A DNA stretch of 54,366 bases from contig NZ_JAERIS010000008.1 in NCBI RefSeq assembly GCF_017979425.1, forward strand, positions 1 to 54,366. The letters are read 5' to 3'. Of the stretch, positions 19,216 through 29,385 are shown in pieces (the stretch's first letter is position 1; every line of letters begins with the position of its first letter). The notes under the pieces are model-generated. The model had not been told where the DNA came from. It worked only from the letters and a program-made list of their open reading frames with translations, and ran no database searches. Origin of the DNA: Helicobacter salomonis. Its GTDB lineage: Bacteria; Campylobacterota; Campylobacteria; Campylobacterales; Helicobacteraceae. Made by a program: the position numbers and the translations under genes.

Positions 19216-20093
19216 AAAAAGTTGAAAAGGTATTGATTATCGAGGATGAAGTCCACCTAGCCCAAAGTATCTCCAATGCCCTAGCAGGCTTGGGTTATCG
19301 ATGCCAGAGTGTATCGAGCATCTTCCATAATTTCAAAGAGGATTACGATGTGGTGTTGGTATCCTCTAAAGTCTGTGTAGATCGCTGTGAACACTTTGTA
19401 CGCAAGAATTCTAAGGCTATCACCATCATGATGGCTTCTTTTATCAGTGAGGATAGCGTGAATCGCCCCATTCAAGCAGGTGCACGCGATTACATCCTCA
19501 AGCCCTTTAAAATGGACGATCTGATCCGTAAGATTACCTATCACAAATCCTATCAGGAGACTTTGGCACGCGCGCGTGCCTACGACAAATATTTGGATTT
19601 TATGCTGACCCAACAAGATTTAAGCGCGCATGTAGAGCACCCTTTACCCCTTGTGGTGCATAGCCATACTCAGAGCAGCGCAGACCTCTTTGTCTTGAAC
19701 TATGCGCGCATCCATCGTTTAGATTTGGAGTTTTTCTCGCTCAAGCACACTCCTTTGGAGTTAATGCAGGGAACATTTTATGCCACCCACCTAGAAACGC
19801 TTAAAGGCACGGAACGTGATAAATGCCTCAGAGCCCTGCGCGATAAACAAGCTATTCTCTCTTTTGTGGGCGCGGGCTCCTTGGATTTTGAGCCTGTTAT
19901 TACCTTGGAAGCAGAGGAACCCTCTAGCATGCCTTTGGAGCTGCTCTCCATTCAGGACTATGAAAAGCATGCCATTGTGCAGTTTGGTCCCTTTTATACA
20001 GACACGCAACTGGCTAAACAACTAGGCATTAGCCGTAAATCTCTTTGGGAAAAACGCCGCCGTTATAATTTGCCTCGTAAATTCAACACCTAG
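19212..20093 (+). CDS. Atypical orphan response regulator (HP1021 type)
   Basis: Predicted 293 aa. Residues ~5-115 form a receiver-like domain: the acidic pair IIEDE is present, but the phosphoacceptor position reads VVLVSSKVC, with Ser where Asp is expected; KPF keeps the Lys. A middle linker is followed by a C-terminal helix-turn-helix (TQLAKQLGISRKSLWEKRRR) of the Fis/NtrC type. This is the architecture of HP1021, a phosphorylation-independent regulator linked in the literature to replication control, acetone metabolism and redox response. Genetic linkage to ispDF also matches HP1020-HP1021. The 3' end overlaps comFC convergently by 11 bases. Confidence 0.92.
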   Translation: MKKVEKVLIIEDEVHLAQSISNALAGLGYRCQSVSSIFHNFKEDYDVVLVSSKVCVDRCEHFVRKNSKAITIMMASFISEDSVNRPIQAGARDYILKPFKMDDLIRKITYHKSYQETLARARAYDKYLDFMLTQQDLSAHVEHPLPLVVHSHTQSSADLFVLNYARIHRLDLEFFSLKHTPLELMQGTFYATHLETLKGTERDKCLRALRDKQAILSFVGAGSLDFEPVITLEAEEPSSMPLELLSIQDYEKHAIVQFGPFYTDTQLAKQLGISRKSLWEKRRRYNLPRKFNT

Positions 20094-20667
20094 CTTGTGC
20101 AAGCACCAATCCAAAATGCACCCGCACCCCAGCGTGTGCTAGGGTTTGCAGGGCTTGTTGCATGGTCGTCCCTGTGGTGAAAATATCATCGACTAAAAAG
20201 TAATCCCCTATTGTCCCCTTAAAAATAAAGTCTTTGGGGTGGCTTTGGCGAAAATTACGACTCCTTCCTGCATAAGCAATATTTTTAGTAGCCCTAAGTT
20301 GGTTATAGAGCGCAGGTAGCTTGTTTTCTTGACAAAACCCCCTGAGAATCACCGCACTATGAGAATAGGCTCTTTTGGGCATGTCATCAATGGCGATGCC
20401 TTGAAGTTTTGTGGGAAGTTGCAAAGAGGGCCTGATCTCTTTTTTAAAGGCTTGTCCCGCCCTGCGGGCTAAAAGGGCTAAAATCCGACTCCCGATATCA
20501 TAATATTTGCTCTTTAAAAGCATTTCTATTTCATCATAGAAATAAAAACCATAGATAGCAATCCCCTCCATTTCGCGCACTAAAATCTGGGGTTCTAGGC
20601 GCGAATCGCAACGTGCACACACTAAGCCAAAGGGACGCACCCACCCTTCACAGAGCACACAGCGCAT
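20083..20667 (-). CDS. comFC: ComF-family phosphoribosyltransferase-like protein
   Basis: Predicted 194 aa. N-terminal zinc-finger-type Cys pairs (RCVLCEGW and VCARCDSR) precede a type I phosphoribosyltransferase domain whose PRPP loop reads FLVDDIFTTGTTM; RNFRQSHPKDF is the ComF signature region. It corresponds to HP1473, implicated in natural transformation. The start at ATG 20667 lies inside the 3' end of tmk; an open frame extends upstream to 20778, but it only covers tmk sequence. Exact biochemical role unknown. Confidence 0.88.
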   Translation of the reverse strand: MRCVLCEGWVRPFGLVCARCDSRLEPQILVREMEGIAIYGFYFYDEIEMLLKSKYYDIGSRILALLARRAGQAFKKEIRPSLQLPTKLQGIAIDDMPKRAYSHSAVILRGFCQENKLPALYNQLRATKNIAYAGRSRNFRQSHPKDFIFKGTIGDYFLVDDIFTTGTTMQQALQTLAHAGVRVHFGLVLAQARC

Positions 20668-21220
20668 GGATTTTTTCAAGCACCACTTTATGCACCTCCT
20701 CCACACTCTTAGAAGCATCAATGGATTCTGTGCGCACTCCCAATAAAGCGCAAGCTTGTTTAAGGCGTTCTTGCACACTCATCAGAAAATCCACTCCTCT
20801 AACCTCGATTCCATCGGGATTTTTCGCGCGCAAACGCGATCTTAGTGTGCGCGAATCCAACTCTAATAACAAAACCATGTCGGGCAATAAGTCTACATTG
20901 TGCGTGCGGTGTAGCTCCCATGCGTACTCTAAGCTATAGCCAGAATATGCCAAACCCGAAACAAGAGAGCGATCGCTGAAAATCCACTTATGTGCGTTGG
21001 GTTTGATCACCTCTTCTAAATGCAGAGCGCGATCGGTTAAAAAGAGGAGAAATTGAGTTTGGGGGGAAAGGGCGCAATGCAGGGCAGCATGGCGTAGTTG
21101 CACCCCTAAAGGCGTGCCCCCTGGTTCTAAACTAAAAATCGCCTCTGGAAAAAAGGGTTTAAGTAAATTAAGTTGAGTGCTCTTACCACTGGTATCCACC
21201 CCCTCAAGCGCGATCCACAT
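20648..21220 (-). CDS. tmk: Thymidylate kinase
   Basis: Predicted 190 aa. It phosphorylates dTMP to dTDP. The P-loop [10 protein letters not shown] starts at residue 5, [13 protein letters not shown] is the DRx substrate segment, and [12 protein letters not shown] lies in the lid region. ATG 21220 with AGAGGGG before it is the better start; a start at 21250 would add ten residues inside coaD. It overlaps coaD upstream by 17 bases and comFC downstream by 20 bases (HP1474). Confidence 0.95.
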   Translation of the reverse strand: MWIALEGVDTSGKSTQLNLLKPFFPEAIFSLEPGGTPLGVQLRHAALHCALSPQTQFLLFLTDRALHLEEVIKPNAHKWIFSDRSLVSGLAYSGYSLEYAWELHRTHNVDLLPDMVLLLELDSRTLRSRLRAKNPDGIEVRGVDFLMSVQERLKQACALLGVRTESIDASKSVEEVHKVVLEKIHALCAL

Positions 21221-21698
21221 GGCCCCTCTTTTGGATGAAATCCACCACACTGGCGGGCACTAGGTGGGTAATTTGCCCCTTGTGGGCTAAGATAGCACGC
21301 ACGACAGAAGCACTGATAAAAGCGTTTTGCAAGGCGGGCATGAAATAGAGAGTTTCTAATTGTGGGTTCAAAGACTTGTTAGCATAGCCCATTTGAAACT
21401 CGAATTCAAAATCACTCACCGCCCTAAGTCCTCTGATAATGTAGCGCGCGTTGCGTTCCCTGGCCAAATCCACTAGCAAACCCTCAAAGCCCACACACTC
21501 CACTCCTGTTAAAGGTGCAATGCTCAAGCGCATCATTTCCAGGCGTTCCTCTAAACTAAACATAGGTGATTTAGCCTTAGAGCGTGCAATAGCCACTACT
21601 AGCTCCCCAAAGAGCGCGCTAGCGCGCTGGATAATATCCAAATGTCCGTTAGTGATGGGATCAAAAGTGCCCGGATAAATGGCGCAGTGTTCTAACAT
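21204..21698 (-). CDS. coaD: Phosphopantetheine adenylyltransferase
   Basis: Predicted 164 aa. It adenylates 4'-phosphopantetheine to dephospho-CoA. The nucleotidyltransferase motif [16 protein letters not shown] is at the N-terminus, [20 protein letters not shown] and the C-terminal ISASVVR (ISSxxxR motif) are also visible. Length is standard. It overlaps ubiX by 7 bases and tmk by 17 (HP1475 order). Confidence 0.97.
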   Translation of the reverse strand: MLEHCAIYPGTFDPITNGHLDIIQRASALFGELVVAIARSKAKSPMFSLEERLEMMRLSIAPLTGVECVGFEGLLVDLARERNARYIIRGLRAVSDFEFEFQMGYANKSLNPQLETLYFMPALQNAFISASVVRAILAHKGQITHLVPASVVDFIQKRGHVDRA

Positions 21699-22258
21699 GG
21701 TTGCCCCCAGCGCGTGTAAAGTTGATTTTCAATACCCAAAGCGTCTAACCACTTGCCCACTAGAAAAAGCTCCATGCTCTCTAGGTTTTTAGGCTGGGTG
21801 TAGTAGGTGAGCATGGGCGGAGCGATGATAACTTGCGCGCGCGCTAGAATGAGCAAGTTTTCTAGGGCGATACTATGCAGAGGTAGCTCTCTAGGGGCAA
21901 TTACGAGTTTTTTTTGCTCCTTAAGCATCACGGCTGCAGTGCGACTCATCAATTCATCGCAAATGCCATGCGCGATCTTGGCGATGATATTTAAACTCGC
22001 AGGAATGATCGCCATGGCGTGTGCGCCAAAACTCCCCGAAGCGATGGGCGCGTCAATTTGGGATTCTTCAAAGATTTCTAGGGGGCGTTGCCACTCTTTA
22101 AGCGTGCTTTTGAGATCGATCTTGGCCTCGGCGCGTGCTACGCGTTTAGCACTCCGGCTCACTACCACAAAGAGGGCGTATTCTTTGGGGACATGTTCTA
22201 AGAACTTGAGCGCGAGTTGTGTCCCACTTGCCCCACTGATTCCCACGACCAATTTCAT
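21692..22258 (-). CDS. ubiX: Flavin prenyltransferase UbiX
   Basis: Predicted 188 aa. It prenylates FMN to prenyl-FMN for UbiD-type decarboxylases. N-terminal [14 protein letters not shown] is the Rossmann-like FMN site; [19 protein letters not shown] and [14 protein letters not shown] match the family. ATG 22258 has AGGAGAGG upstream and overlaps the flgA stop (ATGA). HP1476 counterpart. Its UbiD partner is outside this window. Confidence 0.95.
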   Translation of the reverse strand: MKLVVGISGASGTQLALKFLEHVPKEYALFVVVSRSAKRVARAEAKIDLKSTLKEWQRPLEIFEESQIDAPIASGSFGAHAMAIIPASLNIIAKIAHGICDELMSRTAAVMLKEQKKLVIAPRELPLHSIALENLLILARAQVIIAPPMLTYYTQPKNLESMELFLVGKWLDALGIENQLYTRWGQPC

Positions 22259-22926
22259 AGTACCTCTCCTTTGAGTAGCCCCGTGATCTTTACCTGCACG
22301 CGCTTTTTACTCTCCACATTTAAAGCCTCGATCACCTGATTTAAGCTCCCATTTTGCAAAGCTTGTAGAGAGGTTTCTAAAGAGATCGATCCGCTAATGA
22401 GGGTCGCGCTAAAAATTTCATTCTTATAGACTAAAATCTTAGGGGCGACCTTGTCTACACTCAAAAGAGTGTTTGCACCCAAAAAACTTTTGGTGCTACT
22501 ATTATTGATGTAAGAGCTATCCAAAGGCATGGTATTGAATTGCTCAAAGGGCACACTGAGCACATAGGTGTTATGCGAATCCAGATTGACATCCTTTTTA
22601 AGGGCGCTTTTGGTTTTATACACCTGCATATCGGCGATCACTTGGTATTTGAGCAAGGCCTCACCCACACGCACCAAGCCCTCTTTCTTTAAGAATTGCT
22701 GGGGGCGTAAGCTAAAGGGGGCTTGCGCATTGCTTTCATAGGGGGCTAAAAATGCGCGCAAACGCGCTACATCTCCGCTGGCTAGTTGCACCTGCACACG
22801 ACTCACATGGAAATGGTAATGCTGGTAAAAATGTTCGTAAGCCTCTTGGATGTGCTGGGCAATGAGGTTCAGTGGATCAGCCAAAAGGAGCTGGATATAC
22901 AAAAGGACAAGGCAGAGAGCGCGCAT
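22255..22926 (-). CDS. flgA: Flagellar P-ring assembly protein FlgA
   Basis: Predicted 223 aa with an N-terminal signal peptide (~1-16, ending LLLAD). The C-terminal half (~100-223) looks like the SAF domain of FlgA, ending with a segment similar to the usual VxVxNxxSKKxVxG pattern (NVESKKRVQVKITGLLKG). It acts as periplasmic chaperone for FlgI during P-ring assembly. It overlaps uvrD upstream by 1 base and ubiX downstream by 4, matching HP1477. Confidence 0.88.
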   Translation of the reverse strand: MRALCLVLLYIQLLLADPLNLIAQHIQEAYEHFYQHYHFHVSRVQVQLASGDVARLRAFLAPYESNAQAPFSLRPQQFLKKEGLVRVGEALLKYQVIADMQVYKTKSALKKDVNLDSHNTYVLSVPFEQFNTMPLDSSYINNSSTKSFLGANTLLSVDKVAPKILVYKNEIFSATLISGSISLETSLQALQNGSLNQVIEALNVESKKRVQVKITGLLKGEVL

Positions 22927-24788
22927 TAGCGACCTTTGATGAATAGTTTAGCTTCTTTTAAGAAGGTTGAAGGACGCAAATTCTGCTGCAAAGTGTTGAA
23001 ATACACCCGTTCCTGTGTGCTGCACAAATACAATTCTTCTTTAGCGCGCGTAATAGCCACATAACAAAGGCGGCGTTCTTCCTCTAAATCTGCTTTGTAG
23101 TAGGGAAAAAAGCCCTCTTCAAAACCCACCACAAAGACTACCTTAAACTCCAGCCCCTTAGCTGCGTGCACGCTCATGCAAGAGAGGGCTTGAGAGGTTT
23201 TAGGACTGGGTTCTTCCAAAATGCTTTGCTCTAAAAATCCCTCTAGGCTCGCCTCCGATTCCTCAAAATACTCTTCAAGCATGCTCTCTAATCCCTCGAT
23301 GTGTTCTAATTCTTCATCTGAACAGCGCGCTTCTAGGGGCAGTGCTTGCAAGAGAGCGCGTAGCACGGCAGCACTCTTGTAAGAGGCCAAGGATTCTAAC
23401 AGAGTGTATAGTTGCATCAATGCTTCGCGTGCACGCTTACCTAGCACCTCTCCTAAGAGATTTTGTTGATAGAGTTGGTAAATGCTTAAATGGTGTTTCT
23501 GAGAAAACCCTTTAAGCTTTTCCAGACTACTTACACCAATGCCTCTGGGAGGAGTATTGAGAATGCGTGCCAAACAGCTCTCATCATCAGGGTTGACAAT
23601 CAATTTCAAATAAGCGAGCAGATTCCTAATGATTGTGCGTTCAAAAAAACCCGTGCCCCCCACCACTCTATAGGGAATTTGCGCACGCCGCAAACTCTCT
23701 TCAATGCCCTTACACAGGGTGTTAAAGCGGTATAAGATGGCCATCTCATGGTAGGGTATCCCCCGCTTGGCACATTCTTGAATTGCGCTTGTGAGAAAAC
23801 TATTTTCTTCGTGGGGATTGTGAAAGTGCTTGAAGAGTAGGCGTTGGTTGGCATGGGTAGGGTTGTGGCTGAAGAGGATTTTGGGGTGGCGGTGAAGATT
23901 ATGTTTAATCAGAGTGTTAGCGCATTGGACAATATCCTGAGAAGAGCGGTAGTTTTGCTCCAATTTGATCACTTTGGCTTGAGGGAATTGATCTTGGAAG
24001 TCTAGGATATTATTAATATCTGCCCCTCTAAAGCCATAAATACTCTGATCATCGTCGCCCACCACGCACAGATTTTGATGGGTGGTGCAGAGTTGTTGTA
24101 AAAGCTTGAATTGCAGAGGGTTGGTGTCTTGGTATTCATCCACCATAATAAAGGTGTAGCGTTGGCTAGTATAGATGGCTAATTCTGAGTTTGCTTCTAG
24201 CAGGGAATAGGGGAGGGCGAGCAAGTCGTCCAAATCGAGAAAATTATGTTGGCACAATAAAGCTTGGTAAATTTGATAGGCTTTTTGGACATCTGGGTAG
24301 CAATCTTGCAAAACGACCTGGTGGTTTTTGAGCATGGAAATACTCTTGAGTGTGTGGGTTAGGTAGGCACGCTCTTCCATGTGAGGAGGCTTGAGTTTGA
24401 GAATCATCTCTTTGCTTAAGGTCTTGGCCTCTTGGGGAGAAATGAGTTTAAAATCCCTTCGCCCTAGCAAGTGGGCATGCTGCTTGAGAAAAAAAAGTCC
24501 AAATTGGTGAAAAGTCGTGAGTATGGGACTTATGCCATGTGTGTAACCGCAAGCACGTAAAAGCGCACTAGCACGCGTTTTCATCTCGCGCGCGGCTTTG
24601 TTGGTAAAAGTTAAGGTGAGAGTCTGTTCAGGGTGCACCTGTGCGTGGGCGAGCATGTAAGCTAGACGAGTGGTTAGGGTTTTGGTTTTTCCACTGCCCG
24701 CTCCAGCCAAAATGAGTAGGGGGCCTTCTAGGTGCATGCAGGCCTGCTGTTGAGGTGAATTGAGTCCCGCTAGGAGTTGGGCACTCAT
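22926..24788 (-). CDS. uvrD: UvrD/Rep-family superfamily 1 DNA helicase
   Basis: Predicted 620 aa. All core SF1A motifs are visible: Q-motif LNSPQQQACMH, Walker A AGAGSGKTKTL, Ia TFTNKAAREM, II VDEYQDTN, III VGDDDQSIYGFRGA, IV KLEQNYRS, V SVHAAKGLEFKVVF and VI CYVAITRAKEEL. It is shorter than E. coli UvrD (720 aa) and close to Rep/PcrA cores. It unwinds DNA 3' to 5' in repair and replication restart. It starts within the pflB stop (4 base overlap), as HP1478 beside HP1479. Confidence 0.95.
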   Translation of the reverse strand: MSAQLLAGLNSPQQQACMHLEGPLLILAGAGSGKTKTLTTRLAYMLAHAQVHPEQTLTLTFTNKAAREMKTRASALLRACGYTHGISPILTTFHQFGLFFLKQHAHLLGRRDFKLISPQEAKTLSKEMILKLKPPHMEERAYLTHTLKSISMLKNHQVVLQDCYPDVQKAYQIYQALLCQHNFLDLDDLLALPYSLLEANSELAIYTSQRYTFIMVDEYQDTNPLQFKLLQQLCTTHQNLCVVGDDDQSIYGFRGADINNILDFQDQFPQAKVIKLEQNYRSSQDIVQCANTLIKHNLHRHPKILFSHNPTHANQRLLFKHFHNPHEENSFLTSAIQECAKRGIPYHEMAILYRFNTLCKGIEESLRRAQIPYRVVGGTGFFERTIIRNLLAYLKLIVNPDDESCLARILNTPPRGIGVSSLEKLKGFSQKHHLSIYQLYQQNLLGEVLGKRAREALMQLYTLLESLASYKSAAVLRALLQALPLEARCSDEELEHIEGLESMLEEYFEESEASLEGFLEQSILEEPSPKTSQALSCMSVHAAKGLEFKVVFVVGFEEGFFPYYKADLEEERRLCYVAITRAKEELYLCSTQERVYFNTLQQNLRPSTFLKEAKLFIKGR

Positions 24789-27319
24789 GGGGAGTCTTTT
24801 GAAGTGGAGTTAGTTTGGGATTTGAGGTCTTTGGAAGCAGCGTGAATACTTTGCAAAAGTTTGGGTGTTCGGAAATCCTGGCGATTTGTGGGCATTTGGA
24901 GCGCAAAATCGAGATATGTGGATTGGAATTTTTTATCCTTGATAGCTCCGAAGTGGTTTAAACTTGCCTCCAAATTGCCTGCTTGTTGGTAGAGCAATCC
25001 CAAACCATAGCGGATATCGTAATTACCGGGCAATTGAGTCTTGGCAAACTCCAAGATCAGAGCCGCATCGCTATAGCGCTTGAGGGCAATGTTGGCTAGG
25101 CTAGCAAGCATGAGGGGTTCTGCATCGATTTCTTGACGCTTATTAATGAGAAAATTGAAGATACTGATCGCCTTTTCATATTTCTTCTGAAAAATGCTGA
25201 TCAGACCCAGCATACGCATGAGGTCCGTGCTAAGTTCTTTGTCTTGGGTTGCACTCAAATGCAGGGTCAATGTTTCTTCTTGCTGGTTTAATAGGCCGGT
25301 AATAAAGCCCAAGTAGATATACATCTTGCGGGCTAAGAGGGGTCCATGCATCAGTTCTTCCCAATTCATGTTTTTGTCAGTCAAAAAAGCATAAGCCCCC
25401 AACATTTGTTTAATATCAGCGCGGTATTTGAGCATCATTTGATAAAAAAGATTGGTGAGCATATTGTTGGGTTGCATGGCTTGCAGAGCTTTGAAACTGC
25501 TCACCAAGCGTCGTTTGTCCTGTGCCTGGTGCGCGTAGGCGATATTGAGCGCATAGTAAATCTTCAGAGGTCTTTGCACCCGATTAAGCCATTCTAAATC
25601 ATCGTTATTCGCGTTATTGAGATAGGCAATGAAGGAATGCAAAAAAGCCCGCTGAATTTTGTCAGAAAAGCTCATGGCTTGAAAATCTGTAGTGAGATGT
25701 TTTAAAAAAGCACTGGTGTCTTCATAATTAAGTCGCCCGGCTAATACTGTAAAAATTCCTGCCAATACATTGCGACTATCTAAGTGATAGGATTTTTTGA
25801 AATGGAAACTTGCCTGATTAAAATCTTCTAATTGTGCGTAGACAAGCGCCATGTTGTAATGACTAACGGCATTATTGGGATTAGCTTGCAGGGCTAGTTT
25901 GAGTTGGTTTAAAGCGCTTCTTAAATGCGATTTCCCTATATCCTTAAGGGCTGCAATGGTGTATTGATTGGAAATACTGATATTGTTCCCCGTTTCTAGC
26001 GATTTGAGAGCTCTTTGAAAATCTTTAATGCCATCCGTATCTACAAAAGACACTCCCTCTTGAATGTTTTGGAGTCCACGCTTAACATCCACAAGTTTGA
26101 AGGGGGCGTAGTAGAAAAAAATCCGATAAATGGGTAACCCAATGCTCTCTCTAAAATTATTCTCCCAAAAGTCGCGTCGCACGGTGTTAATGTCAAAAAA
26201 ACGCGCGTTGAGAACGGGAACAATAGGATAAGTGTCGCTGAGGATTTTCAACTCATTGGGATCATTGCTACCATGCTGGCTCAAAAAACCCAAAATATTA
26301 CTAACTTCGGGAAAATCGCCTACTTTGAGGGAAATGATTTCCATGGCCATCAGTGCACTCAGATCGTCAGGATATTGATTTGCATAGCGTCTGAGATGCT
26401 CTAAAGCTTCCGTATAACGCCCCAATCTAGCATAGAGCAAGCCTAGTGCCTTTTGATCCTTGTGTGTGGCGATGGAATTGAGATTATCCAAAGCGTTTTT
26501 CGCATCTCCAAAGAGCAGGTATATCTTACTAGCCAAGCGTTGACGCGCGGGTTTGAAGACCGTTGAATTAGAGTGGGTGAGAGTGGAGAGCGTTTCAAAA
26601 TAGTGCCCCCCATAGTAGAGACCTAGAGAATAGGCATAGGCATAAACAGGTTGGTGGGCAATTTCTGGGAGGTGTTGCATGGTGAGCTTGAGATAACGAG
26701 TGTAAAGGTCCATATTGTTGAGATAAAAAGAAGCCACCATGGCATTGATCGCATTTACACTGGTATTTTGTCCGGATTGAATTGCATTGTTGAAAGCAGC
26801 GAGCGCACCGGTGTAGTCGTGTTCGCGCATTTTAATCACGCCCAAATTGTGGTTAGCGATACTAGAGGACATGCGTGAAATATCATTGAAAATTTTGAGC
26901 GCCTCTTGGTGTTGTCCTCGTTGGTAAAGGATATCCGCCTTGGTAATGAGAGCATTGATCTCTTCCTCATTGCTCAAAGGAATGGAATTAGCGTCGCTCA
27001 AGGTGGGCAAATAGGCCAGTTCATCTTCTTGGGTGGATGCGCTTTTCTCGCGCTCTTTTTGAAGCTGGCCTTCTGTTTCTAATAATTCCTTGCGTTCATT
27101 ACGGTGTTTGTAGTGAGTCATGATGGAGAGACCAACGATCAAAAGCACTAGAGCGAGCACCCCTCCCCCCACTCCGTAGAGCAGTTTGGGACGACTTTTG
27201 AGAGTTGTGATGGTGTCGGTAATACGCTCATAAGTAGTGTGGCTAAAAACTCCCCTAATCGCCTGAATCAAAGAGGGGAAGAGGGATTTCTTAGGGTTAT
27301 TTTGAGGTTCGTCTACCAT
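24785..27319 (-). CDS. pflB: PflB-like TPR flagellar motor protein
   Basis: Predicted 844 aa. A ~48-residue cytoplasmic N-terminus is followed by one transmembrane helix (VGGGVLALVLLIVGLSIM, ~50-68). The long periplasmic part is built of TPR-like helical hairpins, for example around ADILYQRGQHQEALKIFNDI and AVSHYNMALVYAQLEDFNQA. In C. jejuni the equivalent gene beside serS is pflB, which with PflA forms the periplasmic scaffold that recruits wide-ring stators; the H. pylori equivalent is HP1479. Identity rests on size, topology and serS linkage. It is separated from serS by one base. Confidence 0.85.
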   Translation of the reverse strand: MVDEPQNNPKKSLFPSLIQAIRGVFSHTTYERITDTITTLKSRPKLLYGVGGGVLALVLLIVGLSIMTHYKHRNERKELLETEGQLQKEREKSASTQEDELAYLPTLSDANSIPLSNEEEINALITKADILYQRGQHQEALKIFNDISRMSSSIANHNLGVIKMREHDYTGALAAFNNAIQSGQNTSVNAINAMVASFYLNNMDLYTRYLKLTMQHLPEIAHQPVYAYAYSLGLYYGGHYFETLSTLTHSNSTVFKPARQRLASKIYLLFGDAKNALDNLNSIATHKDQKALGLLYARLGRYTEALEHLRRYANQYPDDLSALMAMEIISLKVGDFPEVSNILGFLSQHGSNDPNELKILSDTYPIVPVLNARFFDINTVRRDFWENNFRESIGLPIYRIFFYYAPFKLVDVKRGLQNIQEGVSFVDTDGIKDFQRALKSLETGNNISISNQYTIAALKDIGKSHLRSALNQLKLALQANPNNAVSHYNMALVYAQLEDFNQASFHFKKSYHLDSRNVLAGIFTVLAGRLNYEDTSAFLKHLTTDFQAMSFSDKIQRAFLHSFIAYLNNANNDDLEWLNRVQRPLKIYYALNIAYAHQAQDKRRLVSSFKALQAMQPNNMLTNLFYQMMLKYRADIKQMLGAYAFLTDKNMNWEELMHGPLLARKMYIYLGFITGLLNQQEETLTLHLSATQDKELSTDLMRMLGLISIFQKKYEKAISIFNFLINKRQEIDAEPLMLASLANIALKRYSDAALILEFAKTQLPGNYDIRYGLGLLYQQAGNLEASLNHFGAIKDKKFQSTYLDFALQMPTNRQDFRTPKLLQSIHAASKDLKSQTNSTSKDSP

Positions 27320-27320
27320 C

Positions 27321-28580
27321 TCACACCCAAGATTTTAAATAAGGTTCTAAAGCTTTGGGAACATGAATATCCCCATCGCGAGTCTGGTGGTTTTCCATGA
27401 GCGCGACTAAGGTGCGCCCGATAGCTAGAGAAGAACCATTGAGGGTATGCACTAGCGCGTTTTTCTTACCCTCTTTGTAGCGGATTTTAGCCCGTCGGGC
27501 TTGAAAATCGCGCGTATTAGACACCGAGCTGATTTCGCGATAACAATTCTGCCCAGGTAACCACACCTCAATATCCACTGTATTGCTCGCACTAAATCCC
27601 AAATCCCCACTACAAAGTTGCACAAAACGATGAGGCAATTCTAGGGCGCAAAGAATCGCGCTAGCCGCTTCCAACATTTTTTCTTGCATGCGCGCACTCT
27701 CATCAGGGTGGGTGAGTGCGACCAATTCGACCTTGTCGAATTGATGTTGGCGGATCATTCCATGCGTGTCTTTAGACGCACTACCCGCTTCTTTGCGAAA
27801 GCAGGGCGTGCAGGCAGTCATCATGATGGGCAAATCCTCCACGCGTAAAATCTCATCGGCGTAGAGATTGGTCAAACTCACCTCAGAAGTGGGGATCAAA
27901 AATAAGGATTCGCCCTCAACCTTAAAAAGGTCTTCTTGAAACTTAGGCAACTGGCCTGTGCCAAAAAGGCTTGTGGTATTCACAATCACGGGCGGACTCA
28001 CAATTTCAAACCCGCGCGCAGCATTGGAGTCGAGCATAAAATTTGCTAGAGCTCTATGCACCAAGGCCCCCTGCGCGCGCAGAACATTGAAACGACTCTT
28101 AGAGATTTTCACCGCACGCTCAAACTCGATCCAGCCATTTTTTTGAGCTAAAATATGGTGTTCTTGGGGAGGGAAATCAAAACTCTTGGGGGTTAGCACC
28201 CTTTTAATCTCTACATTATCTCTTTCGTCCTTACCAAAGGGGGTAGCAGGGTCGAGCAGATTGGGCAACCCTGCTAGAAGTGTGTCTAGTTTTTCTTCTA
28301 GGGTGTTGACTTGGGTTTGCAGGCGTGTTACTTTACTTTTGTTCTCCTCTAAAGAGGCTTTGAGATCGCTAGCTTGTGGGTCATTTTGGCGCTGGGTCTG
28401 AAAAAAATCCTTAGAAATCCTGTTTTGAAAGGCTTGCGCTTCTTCGAGCTGGAGTTTTTGAGCCTTAAACTCTAGTAATATCTCCTTTAAATCCAACAAG
28501 ACTTGGGGGTCTACAAAGCGCTTTTGCAGATTCTCCACCACGCCCTCAAAATCTTTCAACAACAACTTTTTATCAATCAT
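27321..28580 (-). CDS. serS: Seryl-tRNA synthetase
   Basis: Predicted 419 aa class II synthetase. The N-terminal long coiled-coil arm (~25-100) binds tRNA-Ser; the catalytic domain shows motif 2 [24 protein letters not shown] sequence and motif 3 [19 protein letters not shown] 28580 with GGGAGAG upstream is chosen over a start five codons earlier. The stop of the nitrilase-like gene overlaps the start. It charges, among others, the tRNA-Ser(UGA) at 43331. Confidence 0.97.
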   Translation of the reverse strand: MIDKKLLLKDFEGVVENLQKRFVDPQVLLDLKEILLEFKAQKLQLEEAQAFQNRISKDFFQTQRQNDPQASDLKASLEENKSKVTRLQTQVNTLEEKLDTLLAGLPNLLDPATPFGKDERDNVEIKRVLTPKSFDFPPQEHHILAQKNGWIEFERAVKISKSRFNVLRAQGALVHRALANFMLDSNAARGFEIVSPPVIVNTTSLFGTGQLPKFQEDLFKVEGESLFLIPTSEVSLTNLYADEILRVEDLPIMMTACTPCFRKEAGSASKDTHGMIRQHQFDKVELVALTHPDESARMQEKMLEAASAILCALELPHRFVQLCSGDLGFSASNTVDIEVWLPGQNCYREISSVSNTRDFQARRAKIRYKEGKKNALVHTLNGSSLAIGRTLVALMENHQTRDGDIHVPKALEPYLKSWV

Positions 28581-29385
28581 AATTCTCTCCCACATGAGTT
28601 TGGGGGGTTCTAAAGCCCCATTCGCGCGCCCACGCGTCTAAATATTCCTTGTGTACTTCCAAATGTAACACCCCCTTTTGCCCCTGCAAGCTATCGCTAA
28701 TCTGCCCATTAGGCAGGGCGATAAAGCTATCCCCATAAAAACGCCAAGGCAAATTGTGTTTCACACCCTGATAATACTCCTGGCGCACCATACCAATGCG
28801 ATTGGCCCGCGCGACTAACATTGAATTGCAAAAGGCGCGCGCGCTACACACCGCCCGCCAACGCTCAAAAGACTCAAAGGCACTCGCACTACTCAAGAGC
28901 ACCATGTCTACTCCCTCCTCTTGCATTTTCAGCCACAGCGCGTCAAAATGCACCTCAAAACCAAAGAGCGCGGCGATTTTAATCCCTTCTAGCACAAAGG
29001 TGAGAGGAGGTTTAAAATCCTGTTTGGAGTTAGCAAAAAAGGCCTGCTCGTCCCAGTGATCGAAGGCAATGAGGCGTTGCTGCGGTACAAATTCTGTATG
29101 TTCAGGGCTAATCCATGCCATCTCTTTGAGCAGACCATTAGGGTGCGCGCTCAAAGTGGGGATTACGAAATGTATGCCATTCTTGAAGGCGAGCTCTTGG
29201 AGTTGGGCTTGGCGGTTCTGGACTTGTGAGAGCGCATGCTCAGGGTCTTCTTGGAGCAAATCCAAGAAGAAAGAGCTTAAGATATATTCGGGGAAGAGAC
29301 AGAGCGCACCCTGGGGGATTTGGGCTAGATTGGCCTTGATAAAGTCCAGTTCAAAGCGCGCCATTTGAAAAAGGGCTAGGTGCAT
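28573..29385 (-). CDS. Nitrilase-fold protein lacking the catalytic Cys (HP1481-like)
   Basis: Predicted 270 aa. The carbon-nitrogen hydrolase fold is recognisable: N-terminal [12 protein letters not shown], the Glu segment [10 protein letters not shown] (Glu33), [13 protein letters not shown] where active enzymes have a Lys, and [17 protein letters not shown] where active enzymes have the Cys in a pattern like GVxICYDxxFPE. Here the Cys position is Gly and the Lys position is Gln or Arg, so only the Glu of the Glu-Lys-Cys triad remains. It is likely a non-hydrolysing homologue. ATG 29385 has AGGA six bases upstream. It sits between ubiE and serS (HP1481 position). Confidence 0.78.
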   Translation of the reverse strand: MHLALFQMARFELDFIKANLAQIPQGALCLFPEYILSSFFLDLLQEDPEHALSQVQNRQAQLQELAFKNGIHFVIPTLSAHPNGLLKEMAWISPEHTEFVPQQRLIAFDHWDEQAFFANSKQDFKPPLTFVLEGIKIAALFGFEVHFDALWLKMQEEGVDMVLLSSASAFESFERWRAVCSARAFCNSMLVARANRIGMVRQEYYQGVKHNLPWRFYGDSFIALPNGQISDSLQGQKGVLHLEVHKEYLDAWAREWGFRTPQTHVGENYD

